64,000 nt of DNA. It comes from JBBQNR01 sp963774075 (GTDB lineage: Bacteria > Actinomycetota > Thermoleophilia > Solirubrobacterales > JBBDJG01). This document shows positions 18,273-26,018 of the stretch, in pieces. Numbering within the stretch: position 1 is the first letter of the stretch; the number at the start of each line of letters is the position of its first letter. Location: the NCBI GenBank assembly GCA_963774075.1, contig CAVZDP010000009.1, positions 310,001 through 374,000 of the forward strand, given 5' to 3'. The position numbers and the translations under genes were made by a program. Below the pieces are notes generated by a model. It saw only the letters and a program-made list of their open reading frames with translations. It searched no databases and was not told the DNA's origin.

Positions 18273-19042
18273 GCCGCCTGCGCGAGAACATCACGATGAC
18301 GTGGGCGCTGATGAGGCGCGGGATCAACGAGATCCTGCGCGTGCCCGCCGCTGCGATCCCGGGGATCCTCGCGCCGACGATATTCATGTGCGGCCTGACC
18401 GCCGTCTTCGGAAGCCTCACGCTCCTGCCCGGCTTCACCACCGACGACTACATCACCTTCATCCTGCCGGTGGGGTTCCTTCAGGGCGCGGGCTTCACGG
18501 GCGCCGCAACCGGCGTCAACCTCGCCCGCGACATCGAGCTCGGCTGGTTCGACCGCCTGCTGGCTGCTCCGGTCCCGCGCGGTGTCCTGCTCGCCGGCAC
18601 GGTGCTCTCGGCCAGCCTGCGGTCGCTCATGCCTTTCACGCTCCTGATGATCGTCGGCATCTCGCTCGGGGCGGAGTTCCCCGGGCTCGACGGGCTGCTG
18701 ATCGCGCTCTTGTTCGCCGGCGTCTTCGCGGCCATCGCCGCCTCGTACTCGGTCACGCTCGCGCTCAAGTTCCGCACGCAGGCGGCGGCGCCCCTGATGC
18801 AGGCCGGGGTCTTCATGGCGGTCCTCTTCACCAGCTCGTATGCCCCGGAGCAGCTGCTGACCGGGTGGCTCGAGGACGTCGCCAAGTACAACCCGGTCAC
18901 CCAGGTGCTCGACGCCGTCCGCCAGGGCTTCGTCGGCGACGTCAGCTGGTCCGAGACCTGGCCGGGACTGCTGTGCCTGGCCGGCCTCGCGGTGCTCGTG
19001 ACCGCTTTGGCGCTACGCGGTCTGCGCCGTACATCGGAGTAA
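18269..19042 (+). CDS. ABC-2 type permease
   Basis: Second membrane subunit, 257 residues and about six helices, with KYNPVTQVLDAVRQGF near 209 as the ABC-2 signature. ATG 18269 overlaps the upstream TGA (ATGA), so all three transporter genes are translationally coupled. It ends just before the triple repeat at 19.05 kb. Confidence 0.9.
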   Translation: MSRLRENITMTWALMRRGINEILRVPAAAIPGILAPTIFMCGLTAVFGSLTLLPGFTTDDYITFILPVGFLQGAGFTGAATGVNLARDIELGWFDRLLAAPVPRGVLLAGTVLSASLRSLMPFTLLMIVGISLGAEFPGLDGLLIALLFAGVFAAIAASYSVTLALKFRTQAAAPLMQAGVFMAVLFTSSYAPEQLLTGWLEDVAKYNPVTQVLDAVRQGFVGDVSWSETWPGLLCLAGLAVLVTALALRGLRRTSE

Positions 19043-19048
19043 AGAAGG

Positions 19049-19184
19049 CCGTCATTTGCTTAGGCGCAAATGACGGGAGCTCCGAGGGAACCGGCCGTCA
19101 TTTGCTTAGGCAAATGACGGGAGCTCCGAGGGCTCGGACTGCATTTGCTCAGGCGCAAATGACGGGACCTCCGAGGGCTCGGGT
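19049..19184 (+). repeat. Three tandem copies of a two-hairpin repeat
   Basis: Copies begin at 19049, 19095 and about 19139. Each has a stem (CCGTCATTTGC paired with GCAAATGACGG in copy 1, 11 bp perfect; 10 bp in copy 2; 7 bp in copy 3). The loop is TTAGGC, CTTAGG or TCAGGC. A tail follows, GAGCTCCGAGGG in copies 1 and 2 and GACCTCCGAGGG in copy 3, continuing as CTCGG in copies 2 and 3 and able to form a second small hairpin. Copies 1 and 2 share about 20 identical bases. A fourth, stem-diverged copy lies at 31398. The array ends directly at the -10 box of the DUF177 gene. Confidence 0.85.
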
Positions 19185-19185
19185 C

Positions 19186-19191
19186 TAACAT
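19186..19191 (+). promoter_or_regulatory. -10 box (TAACAT) of the DUF177 gene, leaderless
   Basis: TAACAT ends seven bases before GTG 19199. The last repeat copy occupies the place where a -35 would lie, with GACCTCCGAGGG upstream of the box. Confidence 0.45.
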
Positions 19192-19198
19192 TTGGCCC

Positions 19199-19717
19199 GT
19201 GCTCCAGGTCGCCGACACCCTCGACATCGACTCCCTTCAGCTGCGCTCGGGGGCCGGGGCGCGTCTCGAGGCTCGCGTGCGGCTGCAGCCGATCGAGGTC
19301 GGCGGCCAGCGCTACGTGATCGAGGGGGATGGTGTCGACGCCCGCGTCGACGTCTCCAGAACCACCTCCGGCTTCGCATTCAAGCTTGGGTTCGATGCGC
19401 CGCTCGCAGGACCGTGCGTGCGCTGCCTGGCGGATGCCCAGCCCCTGATCGAAGTCGAGGCGCGCGAGGTCGATCAGCCCGGCGAGGCCGAGGAGCTCCA
19501 CAGCCCCTACTTCGCCGACGGAGTACTGGAGCTGGCCGGTTGGGCAAGGGACGCGCTCGTCCTGGCGCTGCCGCCGCGCCTCCTTTGCCGGGAGGACTGC
19601 CGCGGCTTGTGCCCGGTTTGCGGGGCGGACCTCAACCGCTCGGACCCGTCGGAGCACCACCACGACTCGGGTGGCGACTCGCGCTGGGCGAAGCTGAGCG
19701 AGCTGAAGCTCGAGTAG
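19199..19717 (+). CDS. DUF177 (YceD-like) protein
   Basis: A 172-residue member of the DUF177/YceD family, regularly found before rpmF. In plants and bacteria the family is linked to 23S rRNA accumulation. Cysteines are at PCVRCLA (near 72) and LLCREDCRGLCPVCGADLN (near 128); the last four can bind zinc. Start GTG 19199 gives the usual family length. It heads the DUF177-rpmF-plsX-acpP-rnc-smc block. Confidence 0.88.
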   Translation: MLQVADTLDIDSLQLRSGAGARLEARVRLQPIEVGGQRYVIEGDGVDARVDVSRTTSGFAFKLGFDAPLAGPCVRCLADAQPLIEVEAREVDQPGEAEELHSPYFADGVLELAGWARDALVLALPPRLLCREDCRGLCPVCGADLNRSDPSEHHHDSGGDSRWAKLSELKLE

Positions 19718-19759
19718 GCCGGGTCCCGCCGCGGAGCCGGGCGCGAACCGGCACGTCGC

Positions 19760-19765
19760 TATCCT
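19760..19765 (+). promoter_or_regulatory. -10-like box (TATCCT) of rpmF, leaderless
   Basis: TATCCT ends nine bases before the rpmF ATG with no ribosome binding site. The same hexamer precedes ffh at a similar distance. Confidence 0.4.
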
Positions 19766-19774
19766 TCCCGTCCG

Positions 19775-19993
19775 ATGGCCGTACCGAAGCGAAAGCAGTC
19801 GAGCGCCCGGCGGGACAAGCGCCGCGCACAGCACAAGATCTCGGCGCCCACGTACAACGAGTGCCCGCAGTGCCATTCCCCGCGACTGCCGCACCGGGTT
19901 TGCCCCGAATGCGGCTATTACGGCCGGCGACAGGTGATGACGCCGGCTGATGGCCCCTCCGCCAAGGAGGACCAGTCGCCACCGTCGCGGTAG
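19775..19993 (+). CDS. rpmF: Ribosomal protein L32
   Basis: Large-subunit protein L32, 72 residues. It starts MAVPKRKQSSARRDKRRAQHK and carries a zinc ribbon CPQCHSPRLPHRVCPECGYY (29-48). The C-terminal tail of about 20 residues beyond YYGRRQV is longer than usual. It overlaps the start region of plsX and contains that gene's ribosome binding site (AAGGAGG, 19964-19970). Confidence 0.95.
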   Translation: MAVPKRKQSSARRDKRRAQHKISAPTYNECPQCHSPRLPHRVCPECGYYGRRQVMTPADGPSAKEDQSPPSR

Positions 19994-21042
19994 ACACGCT
20001 CGGGGCCGATCTCGGCGTCGCGGAGGTGGCGGCGGGAGCGCTGGAGGCGGCCCGCAACGGCACGAGATGCATTCTGTACGGGCCCGGGGCCACGATCGAG
20101 CGAGCGCTCGGCGACAGCCCTCCCGACCTGGTGGAGGTCGTGGACGCCCCGCTTGCCATCACCAATGACGAGGAGCCCGCGCGCGCCGTGCGCGCGAAGG
20201 AGGAAGCCTCGGTGGTGCAGGCCGCCAAGGCAGTCGCCGCCGGCGGCGCCGAGGCGCTGGTGAGCGCGGGCGCAACCGGTGCGGCGATGGCGGCCTCGAT
20301 CCTGCACGTGAAGCGCATTCCCGGGGTGATCCGCCCCGCCATCGCGGTTCCGCTCCCTCTGCCGGGCGGCACGGTGGTCCTGCTGGACGGCGGCGCCAAC
20401 GTCGAGGTGCGCCCCGAGCACCTCGTGCAGTTCGCCTACATGGGCGCCGCCTTCAGCGCGGGCGTGCTCGGCGTCGAGCGTCCACGAGTAGCCCTGTTGT
20501 CGGTCGGCGAGGAGCCCGGCAAGGGTACGCCGACCGTGACGGCCGCCCACGAGCGGCTCGCCTCCGCAACGGGCCTCGACTTCGCCGGCAACGTGGAGGG
20601 CAACGATGTCCCGGAGGCGCGCGTCGACGTCGTCGTCACCGACGGCTTCACCGGCAATGTCGGGCTCAAGCTCATGGAGGGCACGTCGCGGGCACTGACG
20701 GAGGCGATACGGCAGGCAGCCCGCTCCGGCCCACTCGCCATGCTCGGCGGCCTGCTGCTGCGGCCCCGGCTAGGGGCACTGCGCAGCCGGCTCGATCCCG
20801 AAAGGGTGGGGGGCGCGTACCTGCTGGGCCTCCGCGGGCTCGTGGTGATCTGCCACGGCCGCTCCACGCGTCGGGCGGTCGCGAACGCGATCGAACTCGC
20901 GCGAAAGGGAGTGGAGGAGGACGTGGTCTCGAGAACGGCAGCGGCTCTCGAGGCTTCGGGGGCCCTGCGCCAAGCCGTCGACGAGGCCCAGGATCCGGAT
21001 CCCGCGTCCGTGAGCGCTGATAGCTTGAGCGGCGGCCGATGA
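19975..21042 (+). CDS. plsX: Phosphate acyltransferase PlsX, with no standard start codon
   Basis: PlsX makes acyl-phosphate from acyl-ACP for phospholipid synthesis. The frame from 19975 reads V-A-T-V-A-V-D-T-L-G-A-D, aligning with the family N-terminus (VAVDAMGGD). Downstream blocks include ALVSAGATGAAMAAS, LLDGGANVEVRPEHLVQFA and VVTDGFTGNVGLKLMEG. No ATG, GTG, TTG or CTG precedes the conserved start in this frame back to the stop at 19948. The nearest standard codon, GTG 20026, would remove the conserved first strand. A strong AAGGAGG ends four bases before GTC 19975, so a non-standard start or a base error is likely. The coordinate given is the inferred start. MGGD is changed to LGAD. 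The gene overlaps acpP by four bases. Confidence 0.85.
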   Translation, partial: VATVAVDTLGADLGVAEVAAGALEAARNGTRCILYGPGATIERALGDSPPDLVEVVDAPLAITNDEEPARAVRAKEEASVVQAAKAVAAGGAEALVSAGATGAAMAASILHVKRIPGVIRPAIAVPLPLPGGTVVLLDGGANVEVRPEHLVQFAYMGAAFSAGVLGVERPRVALLSVGEEPGKGTPTVTAAHERLASATGLDFAGNVEGNDVPEARVDVVVTDGFTGNVGLKLMEGTSRALTEAIRQAARSGPLAMLGGLLLRPRLGALRSRLDPERVGGAYLLGLRGLVVICHGRSTRRAVANAIELARKGVEEDVVSRTAAALEASGALRQAVDEAQDPDPASVSADSLSGGR

Positions 21043-21317
21043 ACGACCTGCCCGCCGCCGCGACCCGCGACGAGGTCTTCACCTTGGTCCGCGCGCATCT
21101 CTCGGAGGAGCTCGGGATAAAGGCATCCGGGATCGAGGAGACGAGCCGGTTCAGGGACGATCTCGACGCGGACTCGCTCGACCTGGTCGAGCTCGTCATG
21201 GAGCTCGAGGACCAATACGGGATCCGCATCACCGACGATGAGGCGGAGCGGATCGAGACGGTCGGCCAAGCGATCGACTTCGTCCTCGCCCACGCCCCCG
21301 CCCATCAATCCCCCTGA
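21039..21317 (+). CDS. acpP: Acyl carrier protein
   Basis: Carries growing acyl chains on a phosphopantetheine arm attached to the serine of DADSLDLVELVMELE (near residue 45). It has 92 residues with a short N-terminal and C-terminal extension relative to the 78-residue norm. ATG 21039 overlaps the plsX stop (ATGA). Its own stop TGA overlaps the CTG proposed to start rnc. Confidence 0.94.
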   Translation: MNDLPAAATRDEVFTLVRAHLSEELGIKASGIEETSRFRDDLDADSLDLVELVMELEDQYGIRITDDEAERIETVGQAIDFVLAHAPAHQSP

Positions 21318-21994
21318 CCGACCATTTCGCGCAGCTCAGGGCCCTGCTGGACGAGCTTCCGGAGGACCTCACCCGCCAAGCGCTTTCCCACGCGTCCTGG
21401 GTGGACGACCGCGCGAGCTCCTACGAGCGTCTCGCGTTCCTCGGCGACAGCGTGCTGGCCCTCTCGCTCTCGACGGCGCTGTTCCCGCGCTTCGAGCGCC
21501 ACACGGCGGGCCGCCTGACGAAGATCCGCGCCCAGGCGGTCAGCCGCCGCTCGTGCGTCCAGGTCGCAAGGGCGCTCGACGTACCGGAGCGCATGCGCGC
21601 GGTGGCGCCCGCGGGCCAGCCGAATTTGATCGAGGCTCCGATCGCATCGGAGAGCGTGCTCGCAGAGGCGATCGAGGCAGCGATCGGAGCGTGCTTTCTC
21701 GCCTTCGGCTTCGAGCGCGCGGCGGAAGCCGTGGCGGCGGCGTTCGACGGTCAGATGGAGGTCGCCATCGAGACCCTCTTCGACTACAAGAGCGAGCTTC
21801 AGGAGCGCCTCGCCCAGCGCGGCGACGTCGTCGTCTACACGGTCGTGGGCGAGCACGGACCGCCGCACGACCGCCGCTTCGAGACGGCGGCCGAGGTCGC
21901 GGGGCAGCGGCTCGGGACGGGCACCGGCAAGAGCAAGAAAGAGTCGGAACAGGAGGCCGCCCGTGAGGCCCTCGACCAGCTCCGGGAGATGTGA
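21314..21994 (+). CDS. rnc: Ribonuclease III, CTG start, altered acidic residues
   Basis: Cleaves double-stranded RNA in rRNA and mRNA processing. CTG 21314 overlaps the acpP stop as CTGA and gives 226 residues, the exact usual length. The first standard codon, GTG 21401, would remove 29 residues of the N-terminal helix. The signature reads YERLAFLGDSVL (37-48): E38 and D45 (E. coli numbering) are present but E41 is alanine. The EG of the EGxLTKxR block is AG, so E65 is also alanine. The D114/E117 pair is E and E (AEAIEAAIGA). The C-terminal dsRNA-binding domain (DYKSELQERLAQ to KKESEQEAAREAL) is normal. See findings. Confidence 0.88.
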   Translation: MTDHFAQLRALLDELPEDLTRQALSHASWVDDRASSYERLAFLGDSVLALSLSTALFPRFERHTAGRLTKIRAQAVSRRSCVQVARALDVPERMRAVAPAGQPNLIEAPIASESVLAEAIEAAIGACFLAFGFERAAEAVAAAFDGQMEVAIETLFDYKSELQERLAQRGDVVVYTVVGEHGPPHDRRFETAAEVAGQRLGTGTGKSKKESEQEAAREALDQLREM

Positions 21995-22004
21995 CTCCGG
22001 TGTC

Positions 22005-22042
22005 GAATGAACAACTGGGCTGAGAATGAACAACTGGGCTGA
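22005..22042 (+). repeat. Two perfect 19-bp tandem repeats before smc
   Basis: The unit gaatgaacaactgggctga occurs at 22005-22023 and 22024-22042 with no gap. It fills most of the 63-base gap between rnc and smc and is notably AT-richer than its surroundings. Confidence 0.95.
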
Positions 22043-22057
22043 AATGGACGAAACCAG

Positions 22058-25000
22058 ATGCACCTGAAGTCGATCACCCTCAAGGGCTTCAAGTCCTTCC
22101 CCGACCGCACCGAGCTTTCCTTCGTCCCCGGCGTGAGCGTGATCGTCGGGCCCAACGGCAGCGGCAAGTCCAACATCACGGACGCCGTGCTCTGGGCGCT
22201 CGGGGAGCAGAGCCCGCTCGCCGTTCGGGGTCAGACGATGCAGGACGTGATCTTCGCCGGCGGCCACGGCGTCAAGGGTCGCAACGCGGCCGAGGTGGAG
22301 ATCGTGATGGACAACGCCGACGGCCTCCTGCACTCCGACTTCGCCGAGATCTCGATCTCGCGCCGCGTGGACCGTTCGGGCGAGGGCATCTATCGCCTCA
22401 ACGGCGCGCGTTGCCGGCTGGTGGACGTGCTCGAGGTGCTTTCGGACAGCGGCCTCGGCAAGGAGATGCACTCGGTCATCAGCCAGGGTCGCGTCGACGC
22501 GATAGTGAACTCCAAGCCAGTCGATCGCACCGCCCTCATAGAAGAGGCGGCAGGCTTGAGCAAGCACCGCAAGCGTCGCCATCGCGCGCAGCTGAAGCTC
22601 ACGCGCACTCAGGACAACCTCGACCGCGCGCTCGACGTCGAGCGCGAGGCTCGCTCGCGCCTTCGCCCGCTCAAGCGCCAGGCCGAGGCGGCCGAGCTTC
22701 ACGCTCGCCTCGAGCGCCAGAGCCTGGAGCTGCGCGGGCGGCTCGCTCAGGAGTCGCTGCGCCTCGCCCGCGTCGAGCTCGAGGGAGCTCAGCGCTCGGC
22801 GAGCGACGCGCGCCGCAAGCGGGACGGGCTCGAAACCGACCAGGCGACCGTTGCCCGCCAGCGCGAGCAGGCCGAGCGCGGTCTGGCCGAGCACGGCCAC
22901 GAGCGCGAGGCTCTCTCGTCGCGCCTGTTTTCGATGCGCTCTGCGGCGGACCGTATCTCTCTGCGGCTCGAGTCGGTGAAGGCCACCACGGCGGCGCTCT
23001 CCTCGCGGCGTGAGCGCACCGAGCGGGCGCTCACCGAGCCGGCCCCCGAGGCCGGTGCGGGTGGGGTGGGCCGCCTCGCCGAGCTGGAAGCGGAGCTGGC
23101 GCGGCTCGAGCGCGACCGCGACGCTCGCCTCGCGGCAGAGCTCGAGGGCATCGAGCGCGAGCGGGGCGAGGCCGCCGAGCGCGCGGCGGCGCTGGGCGGC
23201 GAGGCCGACGTACGGGCTGCGGAGCTCGAACGAGCCGAGCGAGCGGTCGGCGAGGCGCAGGCGACACGCGAGACGGCCGAGCGCAGCGCTCAGGAAGTGG
23301 CGACGGCGATGGCGGTGCTCGAGGTGGAGCTCGAGCGCGCGCTCGCTCGCCAACGCCCTGCCGGCGCCGGCGCGGGACCGTCACTGGCGGAAAGCTTCGA
23401 CGTGGAGGACGGCTTCGAGGCGGCAGTCGCCGCCGCGCTGTCGGAAGGCCTCGACGCGACCGTCGTCGAGGACGTCGCCGAGGGAGCGCGCGCGGTGCGC
23501 TCCACCCCGGAGCCCGGTGGCCGCGCGGTGGTGCGCCGCGGTGCGGCGCCACGGCAGGGGTCGGCGCCGCCCGTTCCCGGGGCCGAGCGCCTGCTGGAAC
23601 GGGTGCGTACGCGACCGGATGCGCGAGACGTGATCGAGCCACTCCTCTCCGATGCCTGGCTCGTGGCCAGGATCGAGGACGTCCCCAACGACTTCGAGGG
23701 CATTGCCGTGACCCGCGACGGCGTGGCCTACCACGGCGCGCTGCGACAGGTGCGCTCGATGCGCGCGGGCGCGCACGACGGACTCGCGGCACGCAACCGT
23801 CGCGAGGAGATCGAGCGCGAGCTGCATGCCGTTCGCTCGCGGCTCGAGCTCGCGCGCCAGGATGCCGCCAACGCGGCACTGGCGCTGTCCTCGGCCCAGG
23901 AGGACCGCGACCGGCTCGAACGCGAGCAGCGCGAGCTGCGAAGTGAGCGTGAGCGCAGTCTCGAGAGCGAGCGCAAGGCGGCGTGGGTGATCGAGCAGCG
24001 CCGCGAGCTCGGAAGCGGCCCGGACGACCTGCGCCGGCGCGAGCTCACCGCCGAGATCCTGGCCGAGCGCAAGCTGGCCGAGAGCGCCGCCCGTGAGCGT
24101 GCCGAGCAGGTCGCTCGCAGGCGGCGGCTGCAGGTGAGCCTCGGGCGAGACGGCGCGCTGCTGCCGACCGCCGAGAGCCTCGCGGCGGCGCTCGAGGCGG
24201 TGCTCGCGAGCGCCCGCGAGCGCGTGGCCGGCTTCGAGCGGGCCCTGGAGGCAGACGAGCAGGTCGGTGAGCGCGCGGCGGCCGAGCTGAGGCGGCTGGC
24301 GCGGGAGGAGTACGACCTCCAGGCGCGCCTTCGCGAGGCGAGCGAGCTGCTCACGCAGGAGGAGGTGCGCGCGGCACAAGTGCGTGACCGGGAGCAGGCC
24401 ATCGCCGCCGAGCTGGAGCAACTCGAACGGCGCCTCAGCGCAGAGTCGGAGCCCCAGGAGCCGCTGGCCGACGAGGAGCGCCTCGAAATCGAGGCGCGGC
24501 TGGAGCGCCTGGAGCGCCGGCGCGAGCGGATCGGGCCGGTGAACCCGCTCGCGGAGAGCGAGTACGAGGAGGCGATCGCCCACGTCGAGGAGCTCGAGGG
24601 TCAGCGCAAGGATCTCGAGCAGGCGCTGGTGGAGCTGCGCGGGCTGATCCGTGAGACCGATCGCCGCATTCGCGAGAGCTTCGAGGAGACGTTCGAGATC
24701 GCGGCCCGTAACTTCGAGGAGGTCGTCCAGCAGCTCTTCCCCGGCGGTCGCGGCCGGCTTCGGTTGGTGAAGCCGCAGCAGCCGCGAGGGGTACTCGGCG
24801 GGGAGTCCGCCGAGCCCGGCGAGGCCGACCACGGGTCGCCGTTCGCGGGCGGCGAGCCAGGTGCCGCACCGGCAGGACCGCCCGCGGCCCCGGAGCCAGA
24901 GCTGGAGGACGAGGAGCCCAAGGACGAGACGCCGGGCATCGAGATCGAGGTGACCCCCGCCGGCAAGGCGACCAAGCGCCTGTCGCTCCTGTCCGGTGGC

Positions 25001-25339
25001 GAGAAGTCGCTCGTCGCGCTCGGGTTCCTGTTCGCGGTCTTCCTCGCCCGGCCCTGCCCGTTCTACATCCTCGACGAGGTCGAGGCGGCGCTCGACGACC
25101 GCAACATCGACCGCTTCCTCGCGCTCGTGCGCGGTTACTCGAAGCGCTCGCAGTTCATCGTCATCACGCACCAGCGGCGAACCATGGAGGCAGCCGATGT
25201 GCTCTACGGCGTGAGCATGGGGAAGGACGGCATCTCCAAGGTCGTGTCTCGCAAGCTCGGGGACGGCTCACCCGAGCAGGATGAAGAGGCGCCGGCCGGC
25301 GGCGCGGAGGGCGAGGAGAGCCTCAGCGAAGCAGCGTGA
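22058..25339 (+). CDS. smc: Chromosome segregation protein SMC
   Basis: Core condensin ATPase. The N-terminal head has Walker A GPNGSGKSNITD near residue 33. A first coiled coil spans about 165-430, the hinge about 435-575 and the second coil about 575-900. The C-terminal head has the signature LLSGGEKSLVALGF near 975 and Walker B FYILDEVEAALDD. At 1,093 residues it is about 80-100 shorter than usual, mainly in the coils. A proline/glycine/acid-rich insert (about 907-960) lies before the C-terminal head. No Shine-Dalgarno is seen; ATG 22058 gives the standard MHLKSITLKGFKSF start. No scpA or scpB is in the window. Confidence 0.96.
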   Translation: MHLKSITLKGFKSFPDRTELSFVPGVSVIVGPNGSGKSNITDAVLWALGEQSPLAVRGQTMQDVIFAGGHGVKGRNAAEVEIVMDNADGLLHSDFAEISISRRVDRSGEGIYRLNGARCRLVDVLEVLSDSGLGKEMHSVISQGRVDAIVNSKPVDRTALIEEAAGLSKHRKRRHRAQLKLTRTQDNLDRALDVEREARSRLRPLKRQAEAAELHARLERQSLELRGRLAQESLRLARVELEGAQRSASDARRKRDGLETDQATVARQREQAERGLAEHGHEREALSSRLFSMRSAADRISLRLESVKATTAALSSRRERTERALTEPAPEAGAGGVGRLAELEAELARLERDRDARLAAELEGIERERGEAAERAAALGGEADVRAAELERAERAVGEAQATRETAERSAQEVATAMAVLEVELERALARQRPAGAGAGPSLAESFDVEDGFEAAVAAALSEGLDATVVEDVAEGARAVRSTPEPGGRAVVRRGAAPRQGSAPPVPGAERLLERVRTRPDARDVIEPLLSDAWLVARIEDVPNDFEGIAVTRDGVAYHGALRQVRSMRAGAHDGLAARNRREEIERELHAVRSRLELARQDAANAALALSSAQEDRDRLEREQRELRSERERSLESERKAAWVIEQRRELGSGPDDLRRRELTAEILAERKLAESAARERAEQVARRRRLQVSLGRDGALLPTAESLAAALEAVLASARERVAGFERALEADEQVGERAAAELRRLAREEYDLQARLREASELLTQEEVRAAQVRDREQAIAAELEQLERRLSAESEPQEPLADEERLEIEARLERLERRRERIGPVNPLAESEYEEAIAHVEELEGQRKDLEQALVELRGLIRETDRRIRESFEETFEIAARNFEEVVQQLFPGGRGRLRLVKPQQPRGVLGGESAEPGEADHGSPFAGGEPGAAPAGPPAAPEPELEDEEPKDETPGIEIEVTPAGKATKRLSLLSGGEKSLVALGFLFAVFLARPCPFYILDEVEAALDDRNIDRFLALVRGYSKRSQFIVITHQRRTMEAADVLYGVSMGKDGISKVVSRKLGDGSPEQDEEAPAGGAEGEESLSEAA

Positions 25340-25971
25340 CGCCGGCAGCGCCCGGCGCGATCGTCTTCCACGGGCCCACCGAGGCGCCGCGGTTCGCGCT
25401 CAGCTTCGACGACGGTCCCAGCCCTTGCACGGGCGAGTTGCTCGACCTGCTTGCCGCGCGGGCGGTGAAGGCGACGTTCTTCATGGTCGGCAGCCAGCTT
25501 CGCCGCGAGCCGCAGATCGGCGAGCGCGTGCGCGACGAGGGACACGAGGTCGCCCTGCACTCGATGGCCCACCTCGACCACGCCGAGGTGGGGGCCCAGG
25601 CGGCCAGCGCCGACCTGCTGGACGGCGCTCAGGAGATCGAGGGCGCACTCGGCGTGCGGCTCGGCCTGTTCCGGGCTCCCTTCGGCCACTTCGTGCCGGC
25701 GACGCTCGCGCTCGCCGAGCAGCGGGGCTGGACGAGCGTGCACTGGAGCGCCTGGGGTGAGGACTGGCGCGAGGGAGAGGGCGCAAGCTCGATCGCCGAG
25801 CGCGTGATCGCAGACCTGCGGCCCGGTGCGATCGTCCTGCTGCACGACGGCCGCCGCGAGAAGCCGATCGAATGCGAGCGCATGCTGGGTGCGCTCGAGC
25901 TGGTCCTCGAGGAGGCCGGCCGCCGAGGGCTCACTCCCGTCACGGTCGGCGAGCTTCTCTCCCACGTCTAG
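25336..25971 (+). CDS. Polysaccharide deacetylase (NodB domain), cytoplasmic form
   Basis: Carbohydrate esterase 4 family, 211 residues. The NodB motifs are SFDDGPSP with the catalytic and metal aspartates near residue 24, the metal histidines in ALHSMAHLDH near 75, and FRAPFGHF near 112. The C-terminal LLHDGRREK provides the last histidine. There is no signal peptide or membrane anchor, unusual for enzymes acting on peptidoglycan or chitin. Start GTG 25336 overlaps the smc stop (GTGA), so it is co-translated with smc. It separates smc from ftsY. Confidence 0.88.
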   Translation: MTPAAPGAIVFHGPTEAPRFALSFDDGPSPCTGELLDLLAARAVKATFFMVGSQLRREPQIGERVRDEGHEVALHSMAHLDHAEVGAQAASADLLDGAQEIEGALGVRLGLFRAPFGHFVPATLALAEQRGWTSVHWSAWGEDWREGEGASSIAERVIADLRPGAIVLLHDGRREKPIECERMLGALELVLEEAGRRGLTPVTVGELLSHV

Positions 25972-26003
25972 CCCCTCCGGCCGAGGCGGCGGGCGCCCAC
26001 TCG

Positions 26004-26009
26004 TACAAT
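26004..26009 (+). promoter_or_regulatory. -10 box (TACAAT) of ftsY, leaderless
   Basis: TACAAT (five of six) ends nine bases before ATG 26019. It gives ftsY its own promoter although the upstream gene is only 47 bases away. Confidence 0.5.
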
Positions 26010-26018
26010 CCGCCGCCG

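Noticed and set aside
21305..23353. 682-codon minus-strand frame over rnc and smc
   Set aside because: Shadow frame of leucine/arginine-rich composition opposite well-identified genes.
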